Origin: Bordetella parapertussis
GTDB taxonomy: Bacteria > Bacteroidota > Bacteroidia > Chitinophagales > Chitinophagaceae
Assembly: GCA_943331005.2 (NCBI GenBank)
Contig: CALQJX020000003.1
Coordinates: 62,001-126,000 of the forward strand
Direction: 5' to 3'
Length of the DNA stretch: 64,000 nt
Made by a program: the position numbers and the translations under genes. Numbering within the stretch: the first letter of the stretch is position 1; every line of letters starts with the position of its first letter. Positions 38,083 to 45,797 of the stretch are shown here, piece after piece. The notes below the pieces were generated by a model. That model had not been told where the DNA came from, ran no database searches, and worked only from the letters and a program-made list of their open reading frames with translations.

Positions 38083-39978
38083 ATGAAAAAGATCTTAACC
38101 CTTGCATTAGCCATAACCGGCATGCTTGCAGCAGAAAAGAGTTTCGCTGCTATCTACCCTACGCTCAATTCCTGCATAGGCGTCCCTACAACCCTTTATG
38201 ATTCTTCATCGGGCGGCCCTTCAACGGGCGGCACATGGTCATCGAGCAATACGGCTATAGCTACCATCGGTGCTACATCAGGTATCCTCACAGGTGTTTC
38301 TGCAGGTACGTGCATTATTACCTATGCAGGCTCCACTACCACTACCGCAGTTTACACAGTATACCCTAACCCTGCAGCTATTGTGGGTGCAGGTTCTTCT
38401 TTCTGCGTTGGTTCTTCAGTTACGCTCACAAATGCAACTTCCGGTGGCACATGGAGCAGCATGTATTCCTATGTTGCTACTATCGGTTCAGCAACTGGTC
38501 TTTGCACAGGCGCACATGCCGGTACAGCAGTAATCCGCTACTCACTGGGTACAGGATGTTATGCTTCTGCTACAGTAACGGTAACAGGTACTGCTGCAGA
38601 TTCTCTTTCAGGCGCATCATCTGCATGTGTAGGTAGCGCCATTACACTTACCGCTTCAGCAAGTGGTGGTACATGGTCTAGTTCAGCACCTTCAGTTGCT
38701 ACTGTTAGCGGCACAGGCGTTGTTACCGGTGTATCAGTAGGTACAGCAACTATCAGCCATACTGTAACCGGCTCTTGCGGCGCATACACCAGCACTCATG
38801 TAGTATCTATAGTTAGCGCTATTACAGCCGGCACAATAGGTGGCACTACAACTTTGTCTGCAGGTTCTACAAGTTTACTCACCAGCACTGTTGGAGGTGG
38901 TACTTGGAGCAGTAGCAGCACAGCTGTAGCTACTGTAAGTGCGGGTGGTCTTGTTACAGGTGTTACTGCTGGTACAGCCGTTATTACTTATACAGTAGCT
39001 GGTTGCTCTGGTCCTGTTTATGCAACAACTACCGTTACCATTACTACACCAAACTGTATCTCTGGCGATGTACTCTTTACCGGTGCACCACTTTATGGCC
39101 CTGTAAAAGTATGGCTCATCAAATACAATGCTGCCACTCATATACTCAGCGCTGTCGATTCAGCTTATGTTTATGCTTCAGGTGCAAGTGCGCATTATTC
39201 TTTCTGCGGCATGGGTACAGATTCTTTCCGTGTAAAAGCTGCTGACGACTCTATGGTTGCAGGTACAGGTTATCTGCCTACTTATCATACCAGCAGCGCA
39301 TACTGGAATACTGCAACCGTTATTTATCACGTAGCAGGCACCAACGACATCAACAAGCATATCACTATGGGCTATGGCACTACTACATCTGGTCCCGGCT
39401 TCATAGCTGGCGATGTTACTACTGGGGCCAACAAAGGCACTGCAGGCATACCGGCAGTAGGCTTGCTGATGTATTGCGTAAACAACACTACAGGTCAGAT
39501 ACTGCAACACACAAAAACAGACAATCTGGGTCACTACTCTTTCAGCAGTCTGCCAACTGGCACTCCTATCAAGATCTATCCTGAGCTGATGAACTATGCA
39601 ACTACTCCATATCCTGCCATCACACTTACCACAGCATCACCTTCTATGACAGCTGCCAGCTTCATACAGCATACACTTTCTCTTACTATCACTCCGGTTA
39701 CATCAGGCTTGAACAATGTAACTGAAGCAAATGCAGGTATCAATGTGTTCCCTAACCCAACTTCAGGTACGCTGAACATAAAATGGAATACTACAAATGC
39801 AGGCAATGGTTCTGTAGTTATAACAGATGTAACAGGCCGTCAGGTACTCACAGCTGCAATAGACATGACTCAGGCCGGCTCAATGCCGCTGAGCCTCACA
39901 GGCATCAGCAATGGTATCTACATGATCAGCATCCAAGCTGATGGTGTAAACTACAACGCTACAATACAGGTAAAATAA
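38083..39978 (+). CDS. Ig-like (BIG2-type) repeat T9SS protein, tandem copy 2
   Basis: 631 residues with the same architecture as the upstream gene: signal peptide (1-23, ending SFAA), four BIG2-like repeats (about 24-322), the tandem module pair (GDVLFTGAPLYGPVKVWLIK, GFIAGDVTTGANKGTAGIPA), and a type A T9SS domain (about 553-631, INVFPNPTSGTLNIKW). Codon choice is more uniform and less AT-rich than in the 1213-residue relative, which may hint at higher expression. Its 3' end is overlapped on the opposite strand by the extended frame of the next gene. Confidence 0.86.
   Translation: MKKILTLALAITGMLAAEKSFAAIYPTLNSCIGVPTTLYDSSSGGPSTGGTWSSSNTAIATIGATSGILTGVSAGTCIITYAGSTTTTAVYTVYPNPAAIVGAGSSFCVGSSVTLTNATSGGTWSSMYSYVATIGSATGLCTGAHAGTAVIRYSLGTGCYASATVTVTGTAADSLSGASSACVGSAITLTASASGGTWSSSAPSVATVSGTGVVTGVSVGTATISHTVTGSCGAYTSTHVVSIVSAITAGTIGGTTTLSAGSTSLLTSTVGGGTWSSSSTAVATVSAGGLVTGVTAGTAVITYTVAGCSGPVYATTTVTITTPNCISGDVLFTGAPLYGPVKVWLIKYNAATHILSAVDSAYVYASGASAHYSFCGMGTDSFRVKAADDSMVAGTGYLPTYHTSSAYWNTATVIYHVAGTNDINKHITMGYGTTTSGPGFIAGDVTTGANKGTAGIPAVGLLMYCVNNTTGQILQHTKTDNLGHYSFSSLPTGTPIKIYPELMNYATTPYPAITLTTASPSMTAASFIQHTLSLTITPVTSGLNNVTEANAGINVFPNPTSGTLNIKWNTTNAGNGSVVITDVTGRQVLTAAIDMTQAGSMPLSLTGISNGIYMISIQADGVNYNATIQVK
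38152..39050 (+). repeat. Four tandem BIG2-like protein repeats, copy 2
   Basis: Same arrangement as in the upstream paralogue. GGTACATGG/GGCACATGG codons mark each GTW. Boundaries approximate. Confidence 0.7.
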
Positions 39979-40746
39979 TCTGTAAATAATATTCATGAGA
40001 TAGCCGCTCCTCAATGGGGCGGCTATCTTTTTTGCAGGTACTATTGGTGCAGTTTTGATGCTGGTATCTACATAGGTCTTTATCCAGGTCTTATAGTTAT
40101 CTCTCACCCACATTTTCAGTTCCAAAGGAGAGGCTACCCTGGCATAATCGTAGGGCATTCTATATACATACATAAAGTCTGACAAGCTATCTCCTTTAAG
40201 TCCTGTAAGCGAGGTAACCAATTCTCTACTATACCTGCTGTCTATATATCTCTGAACTTCGCCGGTGGCAAAGTCCTTCTGAAACAGGTATAATCTTTTA
40301 GCTTTTTTGGAGAAGAGCTCTGCTATTGCAGATATAGGGCTCATCATAGATGGGGCAGTTCTTGCCAGTGGCAAACGATAAGTTTCTGCCCTGTTTATAG
40401 AGTCCAGCTGATACTGCGATAGTTTACCGGGCCTGAACACCACTGCATCCAGTTCATATAATTTACGTTCCAGCGCCACATTCATTCCAGCCATACCGGC
40501 AGCAACATTGCAAAACTTCTCTACCGTATTGTATCCCAGATAAGAAAATGCTACCCGCTCTCCGGGTTTAGCTGCAATAGTATAGTGCCCTGTAAGATCC
40601 GTATAACTCACCTGCTGCGTTACTACATTCACAACCGTTACTGGACTCAATGGCTTATGATTGCCGGCATCAGTTACTACACCTTGCACAGATTGAGCAA
40701 GAGTAGCAAATGGCAGCAATTGAAAAGTGTAGAAAAATAACCTCAT
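39880..40746 (-). CDS. Exported carboxypeptidase-regulatory-like domain protein with doubtful 3' end
   Basis: Signal peptide (MRLFFYTFQLLPFATLAQS), then a carboxypeptidase-D regulatory-like beta-sandwich (about 20-95: VQGVVTDAGNHKPLSPVTVV, YTDLTGHYTIAAKPGERVAF) and an unknown C-terminal part of about 145 residues (LDSINRAETYRL, YMYRMPYDYARVAS). This layout is frequent in Bacteroidota. The open frame is 288 codons, but its last 50 or so codons run antisense through the neighbour's terminator and 3' coding end. At the A6 run (plus-strand T6, 40028-40033) a one-base deletion would give PAK-R-stop at 40023, about 240 residues. I think the true end is there or that a stop has been lost. Confidence 0.65.
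   Translation of the reverse strand: MRLFFYTFQLLPFATLAQSVQGVVTDAGNHKPLSPVTVVNVVTQQVSYTDLTGHYTIAAKPGERVAFSYLGYNTVEKFCNVAAGMAGMNVALERKLYELDAVVFRPGKLSQYQLDSINRAETYRLPLARTAPSMMSPISAIAELFSKKAKRLYLFQKDFATGEVQRYIDSRYSRELVTSLTGLKGDSLSDFMYVYRMPYDYARVASPLELKMWVRDNYKTWIKTYVDTSIKTAPIVPAKKIAAPLRSGYLMNIIYRLFYLYCSVVVYTISLDADHVDTIADACEAQRH
39998..40033 (+). terminator. Terminator after tandem copy 2
   Basis: Stem AGATAGCCGCTCC/GGGGCGGCTATCT with a 5-base loop and one wobble pair, followed by T6. 20 bases after the stop codon. Confidence 0.85.
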
Positions 40747-40847
40747 GCAGTGTGTCTGGTAAAACTAATGCAACAGGAAACACTACAGTATTGAGCAATA
40801 TTGAATTGGCTATACTTTATGAATATTCCGAATAAAATGTTAATACA

Positions 40848-42593
40848 TCAGTTGGCAAATACCATCCTTTTAGAATCAATAACTACTCCATCTACTACAA
40901 GCGAATAGATATAGGTGCCACTCACATTATAGCCATGTTCATACTGAATTTCATTCATTCCATTGTTCAGCGAAATACCCATACGCTGCACTTCTCTGCC
41001 ATTCAGATCTTTGATAGAAACATAGGCTTCCTTATAAGACACTCGGTCATTAACCAGCACGCTTATCATAGTGGTCTCATCGGCCGGATTGGGTTTGTTC
41101 TGCAATAATTCTATTGCCTTAGCACCGGCTGTAATCATATCAAATCCTGCAGTTACATTCGTTTGGAGTTCTTTTGAGAAAAGACTCTCAATTCCCTTAT
41201 CATCTACTGAGGCTATACTGACTATATGATTACCGCCCGCCCCAACAGGCACCGTAAATGTTGTGGTGCCGCCAGCGAAGGTATAAACCGAATCCCAATC
41301 ATAGGTAGTGGTGCGTACACCCACCCTGTATTGCGGATATCCCGTTTCTGCAGTGAGATTCACAACCAGATTACCCGGAGTTGCAGTTAGTGTAAAATCA
41401 GGTGTACGCGGGCTTAAAGCCATCATAGCTGCGGCATTGGCATTGATCAGCGTATTGCGCGACAGATAATTGAAGTCAACAAAATACTCATCCAGCGTGC
41501 CATTCAGATCATTATCTATCCCTATGCTGTCTCTGGATGTATGCTGCCTGTCGTCATAAGTGGCACTGGTCACATTTGCATCACCTGATTCGTTGGCCGA
41601 TGTAAAGCGCATAGCTGTAAACCCCGCCTGACGGAATGGAATATGATCTCCGCCCCTGCCTGTTCTGTCCTCTGCAGTCATTATACTTATGGTCATAGGC
41701 ACTGCAACATAGGGACGCTGCATTTCCTTGTATTCCAGCTTTATATAACGAGACAGCCCTTTGTGAAATGAATTGAAACCTGCATAAGAAAATAAACGTA
41801 CCTGCGTGCTGTCTACCTGTTTATATCCCGGGCAGCTGGGTGCCGAAGAGGTGTGTCCGCATATTACACCACCTATCACATCATTGTTCAATACGCCCTT
41901 TATTTTTATTCCATGCGCCTGTGCATATATGGCAAATGCCCTTGCACCATCAAGCCCCTGCTCTTCGCTGGTAGTAGTTACAAATACCAGCGTATGCCTG
42001 AAACTGTACTTACTCATCACCCTTGCCAATTCTATGACCAGGGCTGTGCCGCTGCCATTATCTTCCATCCCCTTGGCCATACATGCCGTATCGCATAGAT
42101 CCGTGCAACGGCTGTCCATATGACCTTCTATTATTATCACAGACTTATCAGTGGTATCAGTACCGGGCAATACGGCAAATACATTCCTGTGCTGCCCTAC
42201 ACCACAAATAGCCTCATCAAATTGCAGATAAGAAGGTATAAGTCTGTTTTCATTGACTGCGCCAAACTGGCCAAACTTTGCATATATCCACCTTCTGGCA
42301 GCACCAATGCCTTTTATTGCCGACAGCGTATCAGAACCGGTATTCCTGTTCTGAAAACTTCCCAGCACATCGAGCCACTTATGCAGAGAGTCTGCTGAAA
42401 TGGTTGCCCTGAGATCTGTACTAATAGAAGTTGGGTCATCAATTATTGCGGATGCCAAATATGCAACAGGGTCATAATTGCCCATCATTATCCTGGCAGC
42501 CAAAGAGTCTGTACTGGTAATGGCAGTCTGCCCATAGCTATAAACAGGAGGCAAAAGCAATGCAGCAAGCAAAAAAGAATGAAGAGATCTCAT
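40848..42593 (-). CDS. Secreted M28 zinc peptidase with T9SS sorting domain
   Basis: 581 residues. Signal peptide (MRSLHSFLLAALLLPPVYSY), M28 catalytic core (about 95-385), a beta domain, and a type A T9SS sorting domain (about 495-581, LLQNKPNPADETTMISVLV). Metal-binding residues are visible in IIEGHMDSRCTD, MEDNGSGTALVIELA, TTTSEEQGLDGARAF and RGGDHIPFRQAGFTAMRF. A cysteine cluster between the first two motifs (CTDLCDTAC) is unusual and may form disulphides. Expected to be an extracellular aminopeptidase carried by the type IX system. Confidence 0.9.
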   Translation of the reverse strand: MRSLHSFLLAALLLPPVYSYGQTAITSTDSLAARIMMGNYDPVAYLASAIIDDPTSISTDLRATISADSLHKWLDVLGSFQNRNTGSDTLSAIKGIGAARRWIYAKFGQFGAVNENRLIPSYLQFDEAICGVGQHRNVFAVLPGTDTTDKSVIIIEGHMDSRCTDLCDTACMAKGMEDNGSGTALVIELARVMSKYSFRHTLVFVTTTSEEQGLDGARAFAIYAQAHGIKIKGVLNNDVIGGVICGHTSSAPSCPGYKQVDSTQVRLFSYAGFNSFHKGLSRYIKLEYKEMQRPYVAVPMTISIMTAEDRTGRGGDHIPFRQAGFTAMRFTSANESGDANVTSATYDDRQHTSRDSIGIDNDLNGTLDEYFVDFNYLSRNTLINANAAAMMALSPRTPDFTLTATPGNLVVNLTAETGYPQYRVGVRTTTYDWDSVYTFAGGTTTFTVPVGAGGNHIVSIASVDDKGIESLFSKELQTNVTAGFDMITAGAKAIELLQNKPNPADETTMISVLVNDRVSYKEAYVSIKDLNGREVQRMGISLNNGMNEIQYEHGYNVSGTYIYSLVVDGVVIDSKRMVFAN

Positions 42594-42623
42594 ACAGAAA
42601 AGTGTAGAACATGAATATACTAA

Positions 42624-42655
42624 AAAAGCAATTTCCTTAAGAGGAAATTGCTTTT
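42624..42655 (-). terminator. Terminator after the EGF-like lipoprotein gene
   Basis: Perfect 14-bp arms (AAAAGCAATTTCCT and complement) with a 4-base loop. On the minus strand it ends in T6. Confidence 0.85.
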
Positions 42656-42683
42656 AAATGTCTTTAATTATGTTTGTTATAAC

Positions 42684-43376
42684 CTATTTTACTACAGCAT
42701 TATAATACTGATTGATCTGCAAAGTGTCTCTTAGCGGCTTGTTGAAAGTCCAATAATCAGGAGTTTTTTCCAGACGAATCTTTGTATCAGTATAGGCCTT
42801 ATAATAACCGATATGGTGTGTTTTGCCGGTATTCTTGATAGGCGTAGGGAGAGTTACCACATCCAAAGAAGAATCCCTTTGCTTGTAATTTACATAAACC
42901 AAAGATATTTCAGGAACTGTAGCATTTGAGTCTGTAGCCATCAGGAAAAAGTAATCAGCACCTACATTCAGATCGAAAAAAGTAGTGTTCCTTACCGGGA
43001 AATCCATTGTTTTGATCGGTATGGGAACATTAACACCATAGTATCCCCTTGTCGATGCTGTAGCCCTGAGAGAATCGCCATGACCACCGGTAAAGGTGAT
43101 CGTCTTACCTGAATCTACAGTATACTCGATACCTTTCACAATGATCTTTACCGGAGTAAACGTCTTGTTTTTGAAAGCAATGGAAGACACATTGGCTATC
43201 TGGCAGTAGGTACCTGTATAGCCGGATGGGCAATAACAGAAACCATCTGTACAGGTGCCGCCATTCTGGCAAACCACTCTTTTACAACGGTCCTTTCTGC
43301 AAGAGGTATAAACAATGGCGCTGAATGTAAGCAGCGTCAGTATTGCGGTAATGAAAATCGATTTGGTCAGTTTCAT
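42684..43376 (-). CDS. Lipoprotein with an EGF-like domain
   Basis: 230 residues. N-terminal hydrophobic signal followed by a lipobox-like site at Cys26 (VYTSC). Six further cysteines, 31, 36, 42, 47, 49 and 58, with NGGTC, DGFCYC and GYTGTYC, make a textbook EGF-like domain. The remaining 170 residues look like a beta-rich domain (VDSGKTITFTGGHGDSLRAT) I do not recognise. Probably anchored to the inner or outer membrane. Such EGF-like lipoproteins occur in other Bacteroidota, but their ligands are unknown. Monocistronic with its own terminator. Confidence 0.8.
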   Translation of the reverse strand: MKLTKSIFITAILTLLTFSAIVYTSCRKDRCKRVVCQNGGTCTDGFCYCPSGYTGTYCQIANVSSIAFKNKTFTPVKIIVKGIEYTVDSGKTITFTGGHGDSLRATASTRGYYGVNVPIPIKTMDFPVRNTTFFDLNVGADYFFLMATDSNATVPEISLVYVNYKQRDSSLDVVTLPTPIKNTGKTHHIGYYKAYTDTKIRLEKTPDYWTFNKPLRDTLQINQYYNAVVK

Positions 43377-43654
43377 TTTATCCTGTTATTGATTTTAGTA
43401 TCTCTTCACCATAAAGGCAACATGGTTATTGAACCCTGCACACCCAAAAAGGACAGAGATATATGACCATATAATACGGTCAAGCCATAAAATTAATAGT
43501 TTCTTTGAAAGTAACGAACATTTAATCGGGTTCATTGTAAAAAAACAAGAATAATTTTCCACCATTTATTCCACCTTACCCACCTGAGCCTCAAAGCAAC
43601 AAGTATTTTGAAATATTTCACACAAAAGCGCTACCCTGCACTACCAAACTTGTC

Positions 43655-43662
43655 TAACTTTG
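43655..43662 (+). promoter_or_regulatory. -7 promoter element (TAACTTTG) right before an ATG
   Basis: Perfect TAnnTTTG ending five bases before the ATG at 43668, so a transcript starting here would be essentially leaderless. The region holds no clear -33 TTG at ideal spacing. Confidence 0.3.
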
Positions 43663-43667
43663 TAGGC

Positions 43668-44351
43668 ATGTCTTTTTTCAAACCATCCTTTATATCTGGT
43701 ATTATTTTATGTCTGTTTTTGCAAACTATTGCCAATGCACAGGAAAATAAAAAATACCCATCTGCAATTCTTGTTCAACTCAAAGCAGAACGTAACCGAA
43801 CAAATGCACTGATAAAAGCAAAAAGATTTGGCGATCTGGAAGTGCTGAGAAAAGATATTCAAGGCGCTATGTTGGCAACGATCAGTGATTTCAAAAATCA
43901 TTTCAATTATTGTCCGGTATACTACTTCATCGACACCAATTTCGATGCAATTAGCGAGCACAAATTTGAAGGACTACTGCTCAACGAGCATCTTGCACCT
44001 GCAACCGGAATAGTAATTTCCGACACAGCCAATGACTACTTCATAGTATACTATGGCTACCCTTCCTGGCAAACTAAAAAAGGCCGCTGGGATACTACAA
44101 AAGCAGCCACTCATGGTGGCCACCCAAATGGCAGAGCACTGATCATAAATGATAGCAAAATGCGACAGTTGAACTATATCTACACCATTGATATGGATTT
44201 TTTCAATTTCGCAAAACCCAACAGACGTAGCGCCTATAAGTATATATCAAAGAAGTTCGATATAGAATATTACCCTTTTGCAGGTGAACTAAACCGCAAA
44301 CTAAATGCACCCAGAAAGAAAAAAGCAGCAAACAAAGAAAATTCAAAATAA
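43668..44351 (+). CDS. Exported protein of unknown function
   Basis: 227 residues from the ATG at 43668. The frame upstream opens with TTG at 43608 but would put 20 residues before the signal peptide (MSFFKPSFISGIILCLFLQT, ending NAQ). The mature protein begins with a helix rich in Lys/Arg and has an alpha/beta body with NHFNYCPVYYFIDTNFDAIS, YYGYPSWQTKKGRWDTTKAA and HGGHPNGRALIINDSKM. The C-terminus is strongly basic (RKKKAANKENSK). I do not recognise the family. Confidence 0.72.
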   Translation: MSFFKPSFISGIILCLFLQTIANAQENKKYPSAILVQLKAERNRTNALIKAKRFGDLEVLRKDIQGAMLATISDFKNHFNYCPVYYFIDTNFDAISEHKFEGLLLNEHLAPATGIVISDTANDYFIVYYGYPSWQTKKGRWDTTKAATHGGHPNGRALIINDSKMRQLNYIYTIDMDFFNFAKPNRRSAYKYISKKFDIEYYPFAGELNRKLNAPRKKKAANKENSK

Positions 44352-44435
44352 TATCTTAACTCATTAATTTTTCATTCCTTCTTTACGCCAAAAATTGGTA
44401 ATTTCGCAAACCGTAAAGCAAATTTTTATTCAAAG

Positions 44436-45662
44436 ATGATAGAGATAAAAGTACCGGCAGTAGGTGAATCCATTAGTGAGGTAACCCTGGTAAAATGGCT
44501 GAAAAAAGAAGGAGACTATGTAAACAGGGATGAAGTATTGTGTGAACTGGAATCTGAGAAAGCTACTTTCGAGCTGAACGCAGAACAGGCCGGCATACTC
44601 CACATCAAGGCTGAAGAAGGCGCTACCCTCAACATCGGAGACCTTGCCTGCTCTATTGATGAGTCTGCCCCAAAACCAGAAGGCAGTGCAGCACCGGTTG
44701 CTGAAAAAGCTGCTGCTCCGGCACCAGCTAAAGAAGAGAAAAAAGAAACAGCACCTGCACAACAGGCTGCCGCTACAGATACAAAAGCTACTCCTGTTGC
44801 TAACGCTATTATGGCCGACAAGCAGGTAAAAGCTACAGACGTGAAAGGATCTGGATCTAAAGGCCGCATCATGAAACAGGATGTACTGGATGCAATTGCA
44901 AATCCGGGCAGAAAAGGTGGCAGTCAGGCATTTACCCGCGAAGACAGGAGAGAGAAAATGAGCAATCTGCGAAAAACCATTTCCCGCAGGCTGGTTGAAG
45001 CTAAGAACAGTACTGCCATGCTCACCACTTTCAACGAGGTGGACATGACACGCATCATGGATATCCGCAAGGCATACAAAGATACTTTCAAAGAGTCTCA
45101 TGGTGTGAACCTTGGCTTTATGTCTTTCTTCACCAAGGCTTGTTGCATTGCCCTGCAGGAATGGCCTGCTGTTAATGCATACATTGACGGTGATGCACTT
45201 GTTTACCACGATTATTGCGATATTTCTATAGCTGTTTCTGCGCCAAAGGGTCTGGTAGTTCCTATCATCCGCAACGCAGAAAGCATGAGCATGGCCGACC
45301 TGGAAAGGAAAGTTGTGGAACTGGCTAAAAAAGCCCGCGATAACAAATTAACTCCTGATGAAATGACAGGCGGCACCTTCACTATCACCAATGGTGGTGT
45401 GTTCGGTTCGTTGATGTCTACTCCAATCATCAACATACCACAGTCTGCAATTCTGGGTATGCACAAGATTCAGGACAGGCCAATGGCCATCAATGGTAAA
45501 GTAGAGATACGCCCTATGATGTACCTGGCACTCAGCTATGACCACCGCATCATCGATGGTCGCGAGTCTGTAGGTTTCCTGGTTCGTGTAAAAGAACTGC
45601 TCGAAAATCCGGACTTTATGCTCTTTGGCAGCGATCCGGTAAAAACACTGCTGGAACTGTGA
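44436..45662 (+). CDS. sucB: Dihydrolipoyl succinyltransferase (E2 of 2-oxoglutarate dehydrogenase)
   Basis: TCA-cycle enzyme transferring succinyl to CoA. 408 residues. The lipoyl domain lies at 1-80 with the lipoylated Lys42 in [11 protein letters not shown]. An Ala/Pro/Lys linker follows, then a peripheral subunit-binding domain (about 115-150, [19 protein letters not shown]), and a catalytic domain (about 175-408) with [20 protein letters not shown], typical of SucB rather than pyruvate E2, and [15 protein letters not shown] containing the catalytic His. The E1 gene (sucA) is not adjacent, and none is seen in the window. Followed by a strong terminator. Confidence 0.95.
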   Translation: MIEIKVPAVGESISEVTLVKWLKKEGDYVNRDEVLCELESEKATFELNAEQAGILHIKAEEGATLNIGDLACSIDESAPKPEGSAAPVAEKAAAPAPAKEEKKETAPAQQAAATDTKATPVANAIMADKQVKATDVKGSGSKGRIMKQDVLDAIANPGRKGGSQAFTREDRREKMSNLRKTISRRLVEAKNSTAMLTTFNEVDMTRIMDIRKAYKDTFKESHGVNLGFMSFFTKACCIALQEWPAVNAYIDGDALVYHDYCDISIAVSAPKGLVVPIIRNAESMSMADLERKVVELAKKARDNKLTPDEMTGGTFTITNGGVFGSLMSTPIINIPQSAILGMHKIQDRPMAINGKVEIRPMMYLALSYDHRIIDGRESVGFLVRVKELLENPDFMLFGSDPVKTLLEL

Positions 45663-45685
45663 TAATCATCAACATTACAATACAT

Positions 45686-45722
45686 AAAAGAGGCACACCT
45701 ATCCGGTGTGCCTCTTTTCTTT
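45686..45722 (+). terminator. Terminator after sucB
   Basis: Perfect 14-bp stem AAAAGAGGCACACC and complement with a 5-base loop, then T4-rich tail. Confidence 0.88.
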
Positions 45723-45747
45723 TCTGAGCCTCTTAAAACTCAAAAAT

Positions 45748-45773
45748 ATAGCCGGACCATATGGCCCGGCTAT
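45748..45773 (-). terminator. Terminator for the zinc metalloprotease gene
   Basis: Stem ATAGCCGG/CCGGCTAT with inner pairing around CCATATGG. On the minus strand it is followed by a T5 run. It lies 25 bases past the protease stop codon. Confidence 0.75.
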
Positions 45774-45797
45774 TTCATGTCTATTGTTTTGTTGCTA

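Noticed and set aside
44430..45209. 259-codon Ser/Cys/Phe-rich frame on the minus strand
   Set aside because: Antisense to sucB; low-complexity cysteine-rich translation, not a real gene.
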